Shown: in pieces, positions 6,479-13,954 of the stretch | Layout of the letters: every line of letters starts with the position of its first letter | How positions within the stretch are numbered: position 1 is the first letter of the stretch | Source of the DNA: Clostridia bacterium | GTDB lineage: Bacteria > Bacillota > Clostridia > Christensenellales > Borkfalkiaceae | DNA: 51,820 nt | Assembly (NCBI GenBank): GCA_017504795.1 | Contig: JAFVQM010000008.1 | Span: 1 to 51,820 of the forward strand | Direction of reading: 5' to 3' | Program-made: the position numbers and the translations under genes | Notes under the pieces: model-generated | Databases searched by the model: none | Told to the model about the DNA's origin: nothing | The model's input: only the letters and a program-made list of their open reading frames with translations

Positions 6479-7597
6479 ATGGAAATTCAACATTATATTG
6501 ATGCTTTAACTAAAATTGATAACGCTATCGCACAAGTTATAGGAGCGTTACAAGGCGAAATTTACAAACAAGGAGGCGATATTAAAAATTCAGCGTTCTA
6601 TCCTACAAAACAAAAGGAGGAACCAAATATGCCAAAACTTAAAAACATTTACATTTATAAACGTGATAAATATTACTATGGTCAGGTAACGTACGAAGGG
6701 AAGAAAAAGAGTTTTACTCGTAAAAATAAGGCTGAACTTATTGCCGACTGCAAAGCTACGCTTGAAGAGTTTAAGGAAACTGCCGACCCGACTAAAAGGC
6801 GTGTTCTCGATACGGTTGCAAGATATTATCTTGAAAACCTTAAAAAACCGTTTATATCGGATAGTTATTATAATACTTTATTCAAGCATTATCAAAAGCA
6901 CGTAAAACCCAAAATAGGCAGTCTTAAAATATCCAGTATAACCCCTATAATTCTACAAGGCTATTTTGAAGAACTAACAAGTTACTCAACGCGTATCGCT
7001 GAAGACGTTAAAACTCTGCTTAATCAAATTTTTGAGTATTCGGTAGGTAATAACTTTATTAAAGTTAACCCGATGCGAGCAGTTAAGGTTCTTAGGCACG
7101 AACGAGAGAACGGCAAAGCCTTAACGCCTGAACAAATCAAAAAATTAAAAAACGTCATTGAAAATACGGAATATAAAACGGCGTTTTATATTTTACTTTA
7201 TACCGGTGTTCGTGGTTCGGAATACGATAAACTCGAATTTGACTTTAATAACAACGTTATTAAAATTAAAAGTTCAAAACTTAAACAGCACCAAAAAGAA
7301 AAATATAGAACGATACCGATACTAAGCGCCTTGCATCCACTCAAAGACGAAATATTAAAAGGGGAGTGGCAACAATACACCCCGCAAATTCTTGATAGAC
7401 GTTATAAAGAGTTCGTCGGCGTTGGTAGACTAAACTGGTTGCGCCATACCTTTCAAACGTATTGCTGTTTAACTGCGCCGTTAGAACTTGTAAACTTCTG
7501 GGCAGGGCATACGGTAGGCAAGGATATGACAAGTAAGGTTTATCTTCACTATCCTATGGAATACCAACAAAAAATGGCAAGTAATATTACATATTAA
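6479..7597 (+). CDS. int: Tyrosine recombinase (integrase)
   Basis: 372 residues from the ATG at 6479; a second in-frame ATG at 6629 has a stronger AGGAGG site and would give 322 residues starting MPKLKN, so two forms are possible. Order: an N-terminal helical extension, an arm-binding-like domain (IYIYKRDKYYYGQVTYEGK), a core-binding SAM-like domain, then the catalytic domain with Arg in TGVRGSE, the HxxR box LRHTF, the later His in AGHTVG and the nucleophile Tyr in KVYLHY. All catalytic elements are present, so it should be active. It would integrate and excise the replicon. A tRNA-Ser-like 16-mer lies just downstream. Confidence 0.92.
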   Translation: MEIQHYIDALTKIDNAIAQVIGALQGEIYKQGGDIKNSAFYPTKQKEEPNMPKLKNIYIYKRDKYYYGQVTYEGKKKSFTRKNKAELIADCKATLEEFKETADPTKRRVLDTVARYYLENLKKPFISDSYYNTLFKHYQKHVKPKIGSLKISSITPIILQGYFEELTSYSTRIAEDVKTLLNQIFEYSVGNNFIKVNPMRAVKVLRHERENGKALTPEQIKKLKNVIENTEYKTAFYILLYTGVRGSEYDKLEFDFNNNVIKIKSSKLKQHQKEKYRTIPILSALHPLKDEILKGEWQQYTPQILDRRYKEFVGVGRLNWLRHTFQTYCCLTAPLELVNFWAGHTVGKDMTSKVYLHYPMEYQQKMASNITY

Positions 7598-7671
7598 ATT
7601 TCACGTTCTTAAAGAAAAAATAAAGAAAAAAAACTAAAAAAAGATTAAAAAATAGCCGTTTTTAGCATAAA

Positions 7672-7715
7672 AAAACCGCTAAAATTGTGGGTTTTGCCAC
7701 AAAAATAGCGGTTTT
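7672..7715 (+). terminator. Terminator-like double hairpin after the integrase gene
   Basis: AAAACCGCTA (7672-7681) pairs with TAGCGGTTTT (7706-7715) around an inner TTGTGG/CCACAA stem; A- and T-runs on both sides allow use in either direction. Confidence 0.7.
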
Positions 7716-7730
7716 GGCGGAAGCGGTGGG
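7715..7730 (-). other. Candidate attachment core: 16-nt tRNA-Ser 3' end
   Basis: The minus strand reads CCCACCGCTTCCGCCA. That is exactly the T-stem 3' strand (5), acceptor 3' strand (7), discriminator G and CCA of a tRNA-Ser with 5' GGAAGCG. The rest of a tRNA is absent on the right. Integrases of such elements commonly use tRNA 3' ends. The partner copy would be outside the window, so this remains a candidate. Confidence 0.45.
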
Positions 7731-7750
7731 CAGTAAACCCAAAGTTTTGA

Positions 7751-7779
7751 TTGACAACGGCGATATAATAGGATAAAAT
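7751..7779 (+). promoter_or_regulatory. Promoter placing the start codon almost at the transcript 5' end
   Basis: TTGACA (7751-7756), 17 bp, TAAAAT (7774-7779). Transcription would begin near 7786, only a few bases before the ATG at 7789, so the mRNA is probably leaderless or nearly so. Confidence 0.6.
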
Positions 7780-7788
7780 TATGCTATT

Positions 7789-8418
7789 ATGAAAAAAGAA
7801 TTTTATTCAGATATTATATTTAATAAGCAAAAACGCCGTAGTGCAGTGATTTTGAACATGCTTTTAGTGGTGATTTCCCTTGGAACAGCGTCAATATTTT
7901 TAGTTAATAAAGACTGGCTTTTTGGTGGCGCGTTCGTATTTATAGCGATTTTTCCTATTGCGCTAATTCCCGTGTCGTTTAGAAATTACCCAATTCACGG
8001 CAAACCTATAATTACGGTAACCGATAAAGAAATTACAGTGATGAACGAAACGGTTAAGGTTAAGGATATAACTAAAATTAAAGTTTTAATAGACCTTCCA
8101 CCGTGCACCGATGCCGAAAGCGTAAAAGCGTTAGAAAATATTAAAACCGTTCACCCAGGCTATGACGTTTACGGTAATTTAGATATGTTTTACGTTGGAA
8201 GTGACGGGAAAAAGAAGATAGTGTACAGCCACGTTTCAAACGTTATTGAAGCGCTTGAAGATATGCTTTACGTAGGCGTAAAAAACTATTCGGTAACGTA
8301 TTCAATTAAGAAAAACACCGTTATATCCGAGTTTGATTTTAGAAAAGTGGTTTCTCAAAAAAAGCAAGAAGAGAACAATAAACTTTCTGAAAAACAAAAA
8401 AAGCGCCAACTTATATAA
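7789..8418 (+). CDS. Hypothetical membrane protein with two N-terminal helices and PH-like domain
   Basis: 209 residues. Two transmembrane helices at about 20-39 and 43-62 are followed by a cytoplasmic beta-rich part (ITVTDKEITVMNETVKVKDITKIKVLI) that resembles bacterial PH-like domains. A charged Lys/Glu-rich coiled tail (about 175-209) completes it. The ATG at 7789 has no clear ribosome binding site but lies directly after a good promoter. It is flanked by the element's end and tRNA-Leu, so it may be host or cargo of an older insertion. Function unknown. Confidence 0.7.
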   Translation: MKKEFYSDIIFNKQKRRSAVILNMLLVVISLGTASIFLVNKDWLFGGAFVFIAIFPIALIPVSFRNYPIHGKPIITVTDKEITVMNETVKVKDITKIKVLIDLPPCTDAESVKALENIKTVHPGYDVYGNLDMFYVGSDGKKKIVYSHVSNVIEALEDMLYVGVKNYSVTYSIKKNTVISEFDFRKVVSQKKQEENNKLSEKQKKRQLI

Positions 8419-8476
8419 CGGAAATATCGGCAATTTTCAAAAATATTAAAAATTTTGAAAAACCCCTTTATTTTAT

Positions 8477-8505
8477 TTGCTCTTTTGAAAACTTTGTGTT
8501 AAAAT
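8477..8505 (+). promoter_or_regulatory. tRNA-Leu promoter
   Basis: TTGCTC (8477-8482), 17 bp, TAAAAT (8500-8505), 20 bp before the tRNA. Confidence 0.6.
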
Positions 8506-8525
8506 ACATATGCTTTATTGAGCAC

Positions 8526-8612
8526 GCGGATGTGGCGGAACTGGCAGACGCATAAGACTAAGGATCTTATGAAGGCTACTTCGTGCAGGTTCAAGTCCTG
8601 TCATCCGCACCA
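8526..8612 (+). tRNA. tRNA-Leu(AAG)
   Basis: Acceptor GCGGATG/CATCCGC, discriminator A, encoded CCA. Anticodon arm TAAGA-CTAAGGA-TCTTA gives anticodon AAG. A variable arm of class II length (GAAGGCTACTTCG region) and T-arm CAGG-TTCAAGT-CCTG are present. 87 nt, all arms present, so functional. Confidence 0.95.
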
Positions 8613-8613
8613 A

Positions 8614-8645
8614 CGAAATGCACCCTAAACGGGTGCATTTTTTCG
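8614..8645 (+). terminator. tRNA-Leu terminator
   Basis: CGAAATGCACCC/GGGTGCATTTTTTCG hairpin. The pairing continues outward into the tRNA 3' end and its inverted copy (see next entry). Confidence 0.8.
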
Positions 8646-8646
8646 T

Positions 8647-8805
8647 TGGTGCGCAGGACTTGAACCTACGGTTCAGCCCCTAGCGTGGCGCAACCCCTTT
8701 GTCCTTACGGACATTTCCCATAATAGGGGAATCCCCTGTCATCCGCACCAAAAAAAGGCCGACTTTTTAGTCGGTCTTTTTTCGTGCGCAGGACTTGAAC
8801 CTACG
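8647..8805. repeat. Decayed palindromic copies of the tRNA-Leu 3' end
   Basis: 8647-8667 is an inverted copy of the tRNA T-arm and CCA end lacking five bases (TCATC). 8735-8750 repeats the last 16 nt of the tRNA in direct orientation and is followed by its own terminator (GGCCGACT/AGTCGGTC, T-run). 8784-8805 is a second inverted copy. So the module 'tRNA end, terminator, inverted tRNA end' occurs twice. Between them 8671-8734 has small hairpins (GTCC/GGAC) but no complete tRNA. Past integrations at this tRNA are the simplest origin. Confidence 0.7.
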
Positions 8806-8871
8806 ATTCAATATTGATGATTAAGTTTAACACAAGCCAAAAAATTTTATAAAAATTTTCAAAGTTTGGCA

Positions 8872-8900
8872 TTGACGAATTAAGTTAAAATTGGTATCAT
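8872..8900 (+). promoter_or_regulatory. Promoter of the YegP-like gene
   Basis: TTGACG (8872-8877), 17 bp, TATCAT (8895-8900); the gene follows 30 bp later with an AAGGAAGG ribosome site. Confidence 0.65.
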
Positions 8901-8930
8901 ATAAGTAATAAAACTAAGGAAGGTATTGTT

Positions 8931-9320
8931 ATGGGAAAATTCGTTATCAAAAAAACCGCAACCGGGTTTAACTTTTCACTTTATGCATCAAACAAAGAAA
9001 AAATCGCAGTTTCTTCACAAGTTTACACCGCAAAGGCTACTTGTAAAAAGGGTATGGAAAGCGTTGCTAAATTTGCCGTTAAGTGTATAGAAGAAGACAA
9101 AATTGAAGATAAAACTTTGAAAAAACCCGTTGAAAAAACTTGCCCTAAGTTTGAAATTTACTTTGACAAAGCAGGTTTATATAGGTATAGGCTTATCGCA
9201 TCAAACGGCGAAAGTATCGCTATGAGCGAAGAAGGTTATAAATCTAAAAACGGCGTGCTTAACGGAATAAAAAGCGTGTCCGTAAACGCTGTTGGCGCTG
9301 AAATAGAAGAAGAAGTTTAA
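8931..9320 (+). CDS. YegP/DUF1508 family protein, two tandem domains
   Basis: 129 residues consisting of two similar units of about 50 residues: KFVIKKTATGFNFSLYASN...SSQVYTAKATCKKGMESV (3-48) and KFEIYFDKAGLYRYRLIASN...SEEGYKSKNGVLNGIKSV (about 73-120). Each shows the FxLxASNGE/K...Y.S...C.NGI pattern of DUF1508. The family is small, cytoplasmic and of unclear role; the E. coli member is YegP. Monocistronic, own promoter and terminator. Confidence 0.88.
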   Translation: MGKFVIKKTATGFNFSLYASNKEKIAVSSQVYTAKATCKKGMESVAKFAVKCIEEDKIEDKTLKKPVEKTCPKFEIYFDKAGLYRYRLIASNGESIAMSEEGYKSKNGVLNGIKSVSVNAVGAEIEEEV

Positions 9321-9329
9321 TAAACTAAA

Positions 9330-9360
9330 ACCACTGCAACCGCAGTGGTTTTTTTATTTT
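9330..9360. terminator. Bidirectional terminator between the YegP-like and AraC genes
   Basis: ACCACTGC-aacc-GCAGTGGT followed by T7; it overlaps the 3' end of the convergent AraC gene. Confidence 0.85.
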
Positions 9361-10130
9361 TGTAAAAACTTTTTTCTATATTTGCCGGGTGAAATTCCCG
9401 TTAATTTAGTAAACGTAGCCGAAAAGTAATACTCGTTAGAAAACCCGCAAGCGGGGGCGATATATCTAAACGGATAATCGGTTTGTTCAATGAGTTTGCA
9501 AGCGCGTTTTACACGCATTTCTTGAACGTAACTTCCAACCGATTTACCCGTGTTTTTTCTAAACCTATTATTTACCGCCACGCGTGATAAGTTAAAGGCG
9601 TTTGCTATTTTTTCGAGCGAAGCGTCTAAATTATCGTTTACGTAGTTTACCATTTCTAAAAACAAATTATCGCTAGGCTTGTTTTCGTATTTGATATACG
9701 GCGATTCGATTTCGGCTAAAAAAGTATACCAAATATCGTCAATTAAATGTCGCCTTAAATTTTCGGTAGGAAGGTCGTGCTGGCAAATAAGAAGCCTTAG
9801 TTTATTAAGGTTTTCAAGAATTCGACCACCGCCGTCAAAACTAAATTTACCGCTTGGAAGTTTTTTAGTGTCGTCAAACCCAAGCCGTATTATATGCATT
9901 GTAATTTTTTCGTTAACCACCTTAGAAAAATTTACGTTTGGCGGGCAAATCACCGCTTGCTTTTCGCAAACGGTATCCCACTTTTCGCTACCTATTTTGT
10001 AGTTAAACGAACCCTTTTCAACAAGGTAAATAGTTAAAAAATTATTTAAGTCGTTAGCGTTTCTAAAAAATTCAAAGTTCTCAAAATACGAGTGTTTGCG
10101 ACTTGTTACTAAGTTATTCCATAAAGACAA
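9354..10130 (-). CDS. AraC-family transcriptional regulator
   Basis: 258 residues. The N-terminal half (about 25-140) is a cupin-like sensor domain (VEKGSFNYKIGSEKW...QAVICPPN). The C-terminal half carries two helix-turn-helix motifs (SLEKIANAFNLSRVAVNNRFRK and FRYIAPACGFSNEYYFSATF) ending in the family signature around TGISPGKYRKKF. It is transcribed away from the flavoprotein-esterase pair, and an AATATT...AATATT dyad (10151-10177) lies between them. Regulation of that pair in response to a small ligand, often a sugar, is the likely role; the ligand is unknown. Confidence 0.9.
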   Translation of the reverse strand: MSLWNNLVTSRKHSYFENFEFFRNANDLNNFLTIYLVEKGSFNYKIGSEKWDTVCEKQAVICPPNVNFSKVVNEKITMHIIRLGFDDTKKLPSGKFSFDGGGRILENLNKLRLLICQHDLPTENLRRHLIDDIWYTFLAEIESPYIKYENKPSDNLFLEMVNYVNDNLDASLEKIANAFNLSRVAVNNRFRKNTGKSVGSYVQEMRVKRACKLIEQTDYPFRYIAPACGFSNEYYFSATFTKLTGISPGKYRKKFLQK

Positions 10131-10150
10131 AGTTAAGCCCCTACCTTTTC

Positions 10151-10177
10151 AATATTATAAAAAAATTATACAATATT
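10151..10177. promoter_or_regulatory. Dyad in the araC-type/flavoprotein intergenic region
   Basis: AATATT-n-TAA ... TTA-n(3)-AATATT, an almost symmetric 27-bp element just upstream of the rightward promoter and inside the leftward one; candidate AraC-protein site. Confidence 0.4.
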
Positions 10178-10180
10178 AAA

Positions 10181-10209
10181 TTTACACAGTCAATAAATTA
10201 CGGTAAAAT
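10181..10209 (+). promoter_or_regulatory. Promoter of the flavoprotein-esterase pair
   Basis: TTTACA (10181-10186), 17 bp, TAAAAT (10204-10209). Confidence 0.65.
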
Positions 10210-10229
10210 TTATAGTAGGGAGAAAAATT

Positions 10230-11465
10230 ATGGAACTTTATTACGATATAGTTGTGTTAGGCGGTGGGCCTTCGGGGATATCCGCATCAATATCGGCAAG
10301 GCGCTTGGGCGCTAAGGTTTTACTCATTGAAAAAAACGGTGTTTTAGGTGGTATGAGCACGGCTGGGCTACTTAACGTTTGGTGTGGCGATAGTTATTCT
10401 AAGATATTTCAAAAGGTAATTAAAAACACCACTAAAAAGACGGATAGCGGTAGAAGAATTTTCTCGCCGGAAACGTTAAAGTACGAATATATTAAACTGA
10501 TTGAAGAGTACGGGGTTGACGTTTTACTTCACAGTTTCGTGTGTGACGTTTCGGTTAAAAACGGCAGGATAGAAAGTATTAAAACTGCAAGTAAATCGGG
10601 CTATACGTCGGTTTTTGCGTCAAATTTTATTGATGCAACGGGTGATGGTGACGTGGCAAACCTATGCGGTATTCCGTTTGAAATGGGTAGAGAAGACGGG
10701 CTTACCCAACCTATGACCGTTGAGTTTATGATAGGTGGGGTAGACAGTGAAAACGCCCTTTTCAAACAAGCGCGTGGCAATGCTTATCTTCAACAAAAAA
10801 TGCAAGAATATTTAAGTGACGGTAGAATTTCACGTCCCGTGGGGCTTATAATACTAATAGAGGCGTTAGAGCCAAATACCGCCTTTTGCAATATGACTAA
10901 CGTTATCGGCGTTGACGGGACTAACGTTTTAGATATAACGAAAGCCGAGTTTGAAGCGCGCAAACAAATACCGCAAATAATAAAGTTTTTGCGTGAAAAC
11001 GTAAAAGGTTATGAAAACGCCTACGTTATAACTTCGGCTTGTACGGTTGGCGCAAGGGAAACGAGAAGATTAAAAGGAAAGTACACCCTAACATATCTTG
11101 ACGTTCAAGACGGTAGGTTTTTTGACGACTGGTTAGTTGACGGCGCTAAATACTGTTTTGGCGTTCACAACCCAAACGGCAAGGTGGACGCGGTTATCGG
11201 CAAACCCGTTGAAACGGGCAAGCGCTACACCATACCTTACGGCTGTTTCGTAAGCGATAAGATAGAAAATTTAGCCTTTGCCGGTAGGTGTATATCGGGC
11301 GACCACTACGCACATTCAAGTTATCGCGTTATGCCTATTTGCTTTGCCATGGGCGAAGGCGTTGGAAGTTGCGTTGCGTACGCTTTTGCAAACGGATTAA
11401 AGGTAAATTCGCTAACGCTTAGCGACGTTAAAAAAGTTCAACAACTCATTGAAGAAGAAATATGA
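10230..11465 (+). CDS. FAD-dependent oxidoreductase (FAD_oxidored family)
   Basis: 411 residues. The N-terminus has the dinucleotide-binding motif GGGPSGISASISARRLGAKVLLIEK (GxGxxG plus the acidic strand end) followed by GGMSTAGL. A second conserved FAD contact lies near DATGDGDVANLCG (about 136-148). The C-terminus has the family block FAGRCISGDHYAHSSYRVMPICFAMGEGVG. This matches the PF12831 flavoproteins often found with sugar or glycan genes; the substrate is unknown. GGGAG ribosome site, then ATG. It precedes an esterase-like gene, with a hairpin between them. Confidence 0.85.
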   Translation: MELYYDIVVLGGGPSGISASISARRLGAKVLLIEKNGVLGGMSTAGLLNVWCGDSYSKIFQKVIKNTTKKTDSGRRIFSPETLKYEYIKLIEEYGVDVLLHSFVCDVSVKNGRIESIKTASKSGYTSVFASNFIDATGDGDVANLCGIPFEMGREDGLTQPMTVEFMIGGVDSENALFKQARGNAYLQQKMQEYLSDGRISRPVGLIILIEALEPNTAFCNMTNVIGVDGTNVLDITKAEFEARKQIPQIIKFLRENVKGYENAYVITSACTVGARETRRLKGKYTLTYLDVQDGRFFDDWLVDGAKYCFGVHNPNGKVDAVIGKPVETGKRYTIPYGCFVSDKIENLAFAGRCISGDHYAHSSYRVMPICFAMGEGVGSCVAYAFANGLKVNSLTLSDVKKVQQLIEEEI

Positions 11466-11469
11466 AAAA

Positions 11470-11493
11470 ACAAGGCAAACGCCTTGTTTTTCT
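11470..11493 (+). terminator. Terminator after the flavoprotein gene
   Basis: ACAAGGC-aaac-GCCTTGT with a following T-run, 5 bp after the stop codon. Expression of the next gene therefore probably needs its own promoter or readthrough. Confidence 0.8.
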
Positions 11494-11551
11494 TTAATCT
11501 TATTGATATTTAATATTACCTTTGTTATAATACAACAAAAGGAGAATTAAA

Positions 11552-12580
11552 ATGCTAAAAATTAACGGTGACTCGTGCCACGAATTACTTTTAGACAGTC
11601 AAAAGCAGTTGTTAGCGTATAACGACCAAAGTGACTTTTTTGCTTGGCGTGAAAACTTAAAAGAAAAGTTTATTGAACTTATCGGCGTTAAAGAAATTGA
11701 AAAAAACGCTTGCCCTATAAGCGTTGAAATTGAAGAAGAAATTGAGTTTGAAACCTACAAGCGTATTCGTTTTACCTTTGAAAGCGAAAAGGGTTCGGTC
11801 GTTCCGTGTTATTTGCTTATTCCAAAAAACACGAGTGAAAAGCCACCGCTCGTAATTACTTTGCAGGGGCATACTACGGGTTTTCACAATTCTATAGGCG
11901 TACCTAAATACGAAGAAGACTACGTTAAAATCGAGCGCAATTCTTTTGCCGTTCAAGCGGTTGAAAGGGGATACGTTGCACTTGCTATCGAACAGCGCGC
12001 TATGGGTGAGAGAAAGACTAATATCCACGAGCCCGACAAAATTAGAATGTGCGCATTTCAAGCCCTTACTGCTTTTGAACTTGGTAGAACGCTTGTTGGC
12101 GAAAGGGTGTGGGACGTGTCTAAGGCGATAGACGCTATGAGTTTTTTTAGCGATTTAGTTGACCTTGATAAAATTATAATAACGGGCAATTCTGGTGGTG
12201 GAACGGCATCTTTTTATTCGGCAATTTATGATAAGCGCATTAAAATTTGCGCGCCGAGTTGCGCGTTTGCATCGTATAAAATGTCAATTATGAAACTTTA
12301 TCACTGCGCTTGCAACTATATCCCCGGCGCACTTAAATGGTTTGATATGGGCGACTTGACTGCGTTAGTAGCCCCACGCCAACTTACTATTTTTGCAGGG
12401 GAAAAGGATATAATTTTTCCGTTAACTAGTGTTAAAAGCGCCTTCGATACGGCAGAAAAGATTTATGGAAAAGTAGGTGCTAAGGAAAACGTAAAACTCA
12501 TTACTCACCCTTATGGGCATTTGTGGGAGCCAGAACTTATTTGGCAAGCAATTGCTCTTGAACTTGAAAAATTGAAATAA
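11552..12580 (+). CDS. Alpha/beta-hydrolase, acetyl esterase or deacetylase-like
   Basis: 342 residues with the fold features of the AXE1/abhydrolase_7 group. PLVITLQGHTTGF (99-111) supplies the oxyanion region. The nucleophile elbow is GNSGGG with S214. An acid residue lies in AGEKDIIFP and the catalytic His in HPYGHLWEPE near the end. No signal peptide, so cytoplasmic. It follows the flavoprotein gene and may remove acyl groups from imported glycan pieces, an inference from family and context only. Strong AAGGAG site. Confidence 0.8.
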   Translation: MLKINGDSCHELLLDSQKQLLAYNDQSDFFAWRENLKEKFIELIGVKEIEKNACPISVEIEEEIEFETYKRIRFTFESEKGSVVPCYLLIPKNTSEKPPLVITLQGHTTGFHNSIGVPKYEEDYVKIERNSFAVQAVERGYVALAIEQRAMGERKTNIHEPDKIRMCAFQALTAFELGRTLVGERVWDVSKAIDAMSFFSDLVDLDKIIITGNSGGGTASFYSAIYDKRIKICAPSCAFASYKMSIMKLYHCACNYIPGALKWFDMGDLTALVAPRQLTIFAGEKDIIFPLTSVKSAFDTAEKIYGKVGAKENVKLITHPYGHLWEPELIWQAIALELEKLK

Positions 12581-12609
12581 AAAAAGGCGTTTCCTTTGAA
12601 ACGCCTTTT
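12581..12609. terminator. Bidirectional terminator between esterase and SulP genes
   Basis: AAAAAGGCGTTT-6-AAACGCCTTTT, flanked by A- and T-runs, between convergent genes. Confidence 0.85.
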
Positions 12610-12618
12610 ACTATGCAA

Positions 12619-13890
12619 TTATTCTTGGGTTTTAGCCTTTTTCGATTTTAACTTTTCGAAAAGTATAAAAGCGTAATGTAAAACTAAGCCAACCACTATT
12701 GCTATAACTAGGTTAAACGCTACCGTTAAAACAAAAGTTAAAACGAGCACGATTATATCGTAAACTTTTTTAGTTTTGATGATTTCTACAAAGTGACGCC
12801 ACTCGCTCATATTATACGCAACGATAAAGAGTATCGACGCAATAACCGGCATAGGAATAAGCGATGCATACGGCATTAAAACCACTAAAACAATAAATAA
12901 AACTACGGCGTGTACCATACCTGATACGGGTGTTCTACCGCCGTTTTTTACGTTAGCGGCAGTTCTTGCAATAGCGCCCGTTGCGGGAATTCCACCAAAT
13001 AGCCCCGAACAAATATTGCCAAGACCTTGCGCGATAAGTTCGGTGTTGGGGTTGTGGGTGTCTTCAATCATACCGTCGGACACAACGCACGAAAGTAGCG
13101 ATTCGATACCTGCAAGAATTGCTATGGTAAACGCGTCGGGAAGAACGGACAAAATAAGTTCACCGCTAAACTCGGGGAAGGCAAATTTGGGAAGGGAAGA
13201 CGAGATTTCAAACGCATCACCTATCGTTATAACGGGCATACCCGTAAGCGCAACGACGAGCGAGCCAAGTAGTACTACGATGAGCGACGCGGGTACTTTT
13301 TTGAAAAACCTTGCCCAAATTATCATAATGGCAACCGAGAGCGCACCAACTAAAAGCGCAAGCCAGTTTATGGTTGAAATATTAGATATAACGTTAGCAA
13401 TTTTATCAACCGTTTCAATATTTTCAACGCCTGCGGGGAAAGAAAGCCCCAAAAAGTCTTTAATTTGACCTACTACTATCGTTATTGCAATACCCGCGGT
13501 AAAGCCGACCGTTATAGTTTTGGGTATGAACTTTATAAGGTTGCCAAGCCTAAGTACACCCATAAGAATTAAGATAACGCCTGCAAGCAAGGTGGCAACG
13601 ATAAGCCCGTTAAGCCCCTTAGTTGCTACTATTCCTGCAACTATCGTAGCAAATGCCGCGGTAGGGCCTGAAATGTTAACTCTACTACCGCCAAATAGTG
13701 CTATCACAAAACCTGCAAATATCGCGGTGTAAAGCCCTTGTTCGGGGCTAACGCCAGACGCTATTGCCAGTGCAATCGAAAGCGGAAGCGCTATAATTGC
13801 AACGATTATACCCGAAACAACGTCAGATAAAAACGATTTTTTGGTATAACCTTTGAAACAAGTAAAAATTTTAGGCTCGAAAGTTTTCAT
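12619..13890 (-). CDS. SulP-family anion permease lacking a STAS domain
   Basis: 423 residues with about 12 hydrophobic segments. The N-terminal SulP signature is present (DVVSGIIVAIIALPLSIALAIASGVSPEQGLYTAI, about 24-58), as are the conserved SGPTAAF (74-80) and TANVKNGGRTPVSGMVHAV (about 314-332) blocks. Members usually have 500 or more residues because of a C-terminal cytoplasmic STAS domain; here the protein stops about 15 residues after the last helix. It probably moves sulfate, bicarbonate or another anion. Single gene with an AAGGAG ribosome site. Confidence 0.9.
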   Translation of the reverse strand: MKTFEPKIFTCFKGYTKKSFLSDVVSGIIVAIIALPLSIALAIASGVSPEQGLYTAIFAGFVIALFGGSRVNISGPTAAFATIVAGIVATKGLNGLIVATLLAGVILILMGVLRLGNLIKFIPKTITVGFTAGIAITIVVGQIKDFLGLSFPAGVENIETVDKIANVISNISTINWLALLVGALSVAIMIIWARFFKKVPASLIVVLLGSLVVALTGMPVITIGDAFEISSSLPKFAFPEFSGELILSVLPDAFTIAILAGIESLLSCVVSDGMIEDTHNPNTELIAQGLGNICSGLFGGIPATGAIARTAANVKNGGRTPVSGMVHAVVLFIVLVVLMPYASLIPMPVIASILFIVAYNMSEWRHFVEIIKTKKVYDIIVLVLTFVLTVAFNLVIAIVVGLVLHYAFILFEKLKSKKAKTQE

Positions 13891-13954
13891 TTGTTAACTC
13901 CTTGATAAATACCGTTTAATTATACATATTTATAACTATTTTTACAACTGTTTT

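Noticed and set aside
8647-8750. Second tRNA gene downstream of tRNA-Leu
   Set aside because: Only T-arm and acceptor fragments are present; no anticodon or D-arm can be folded.
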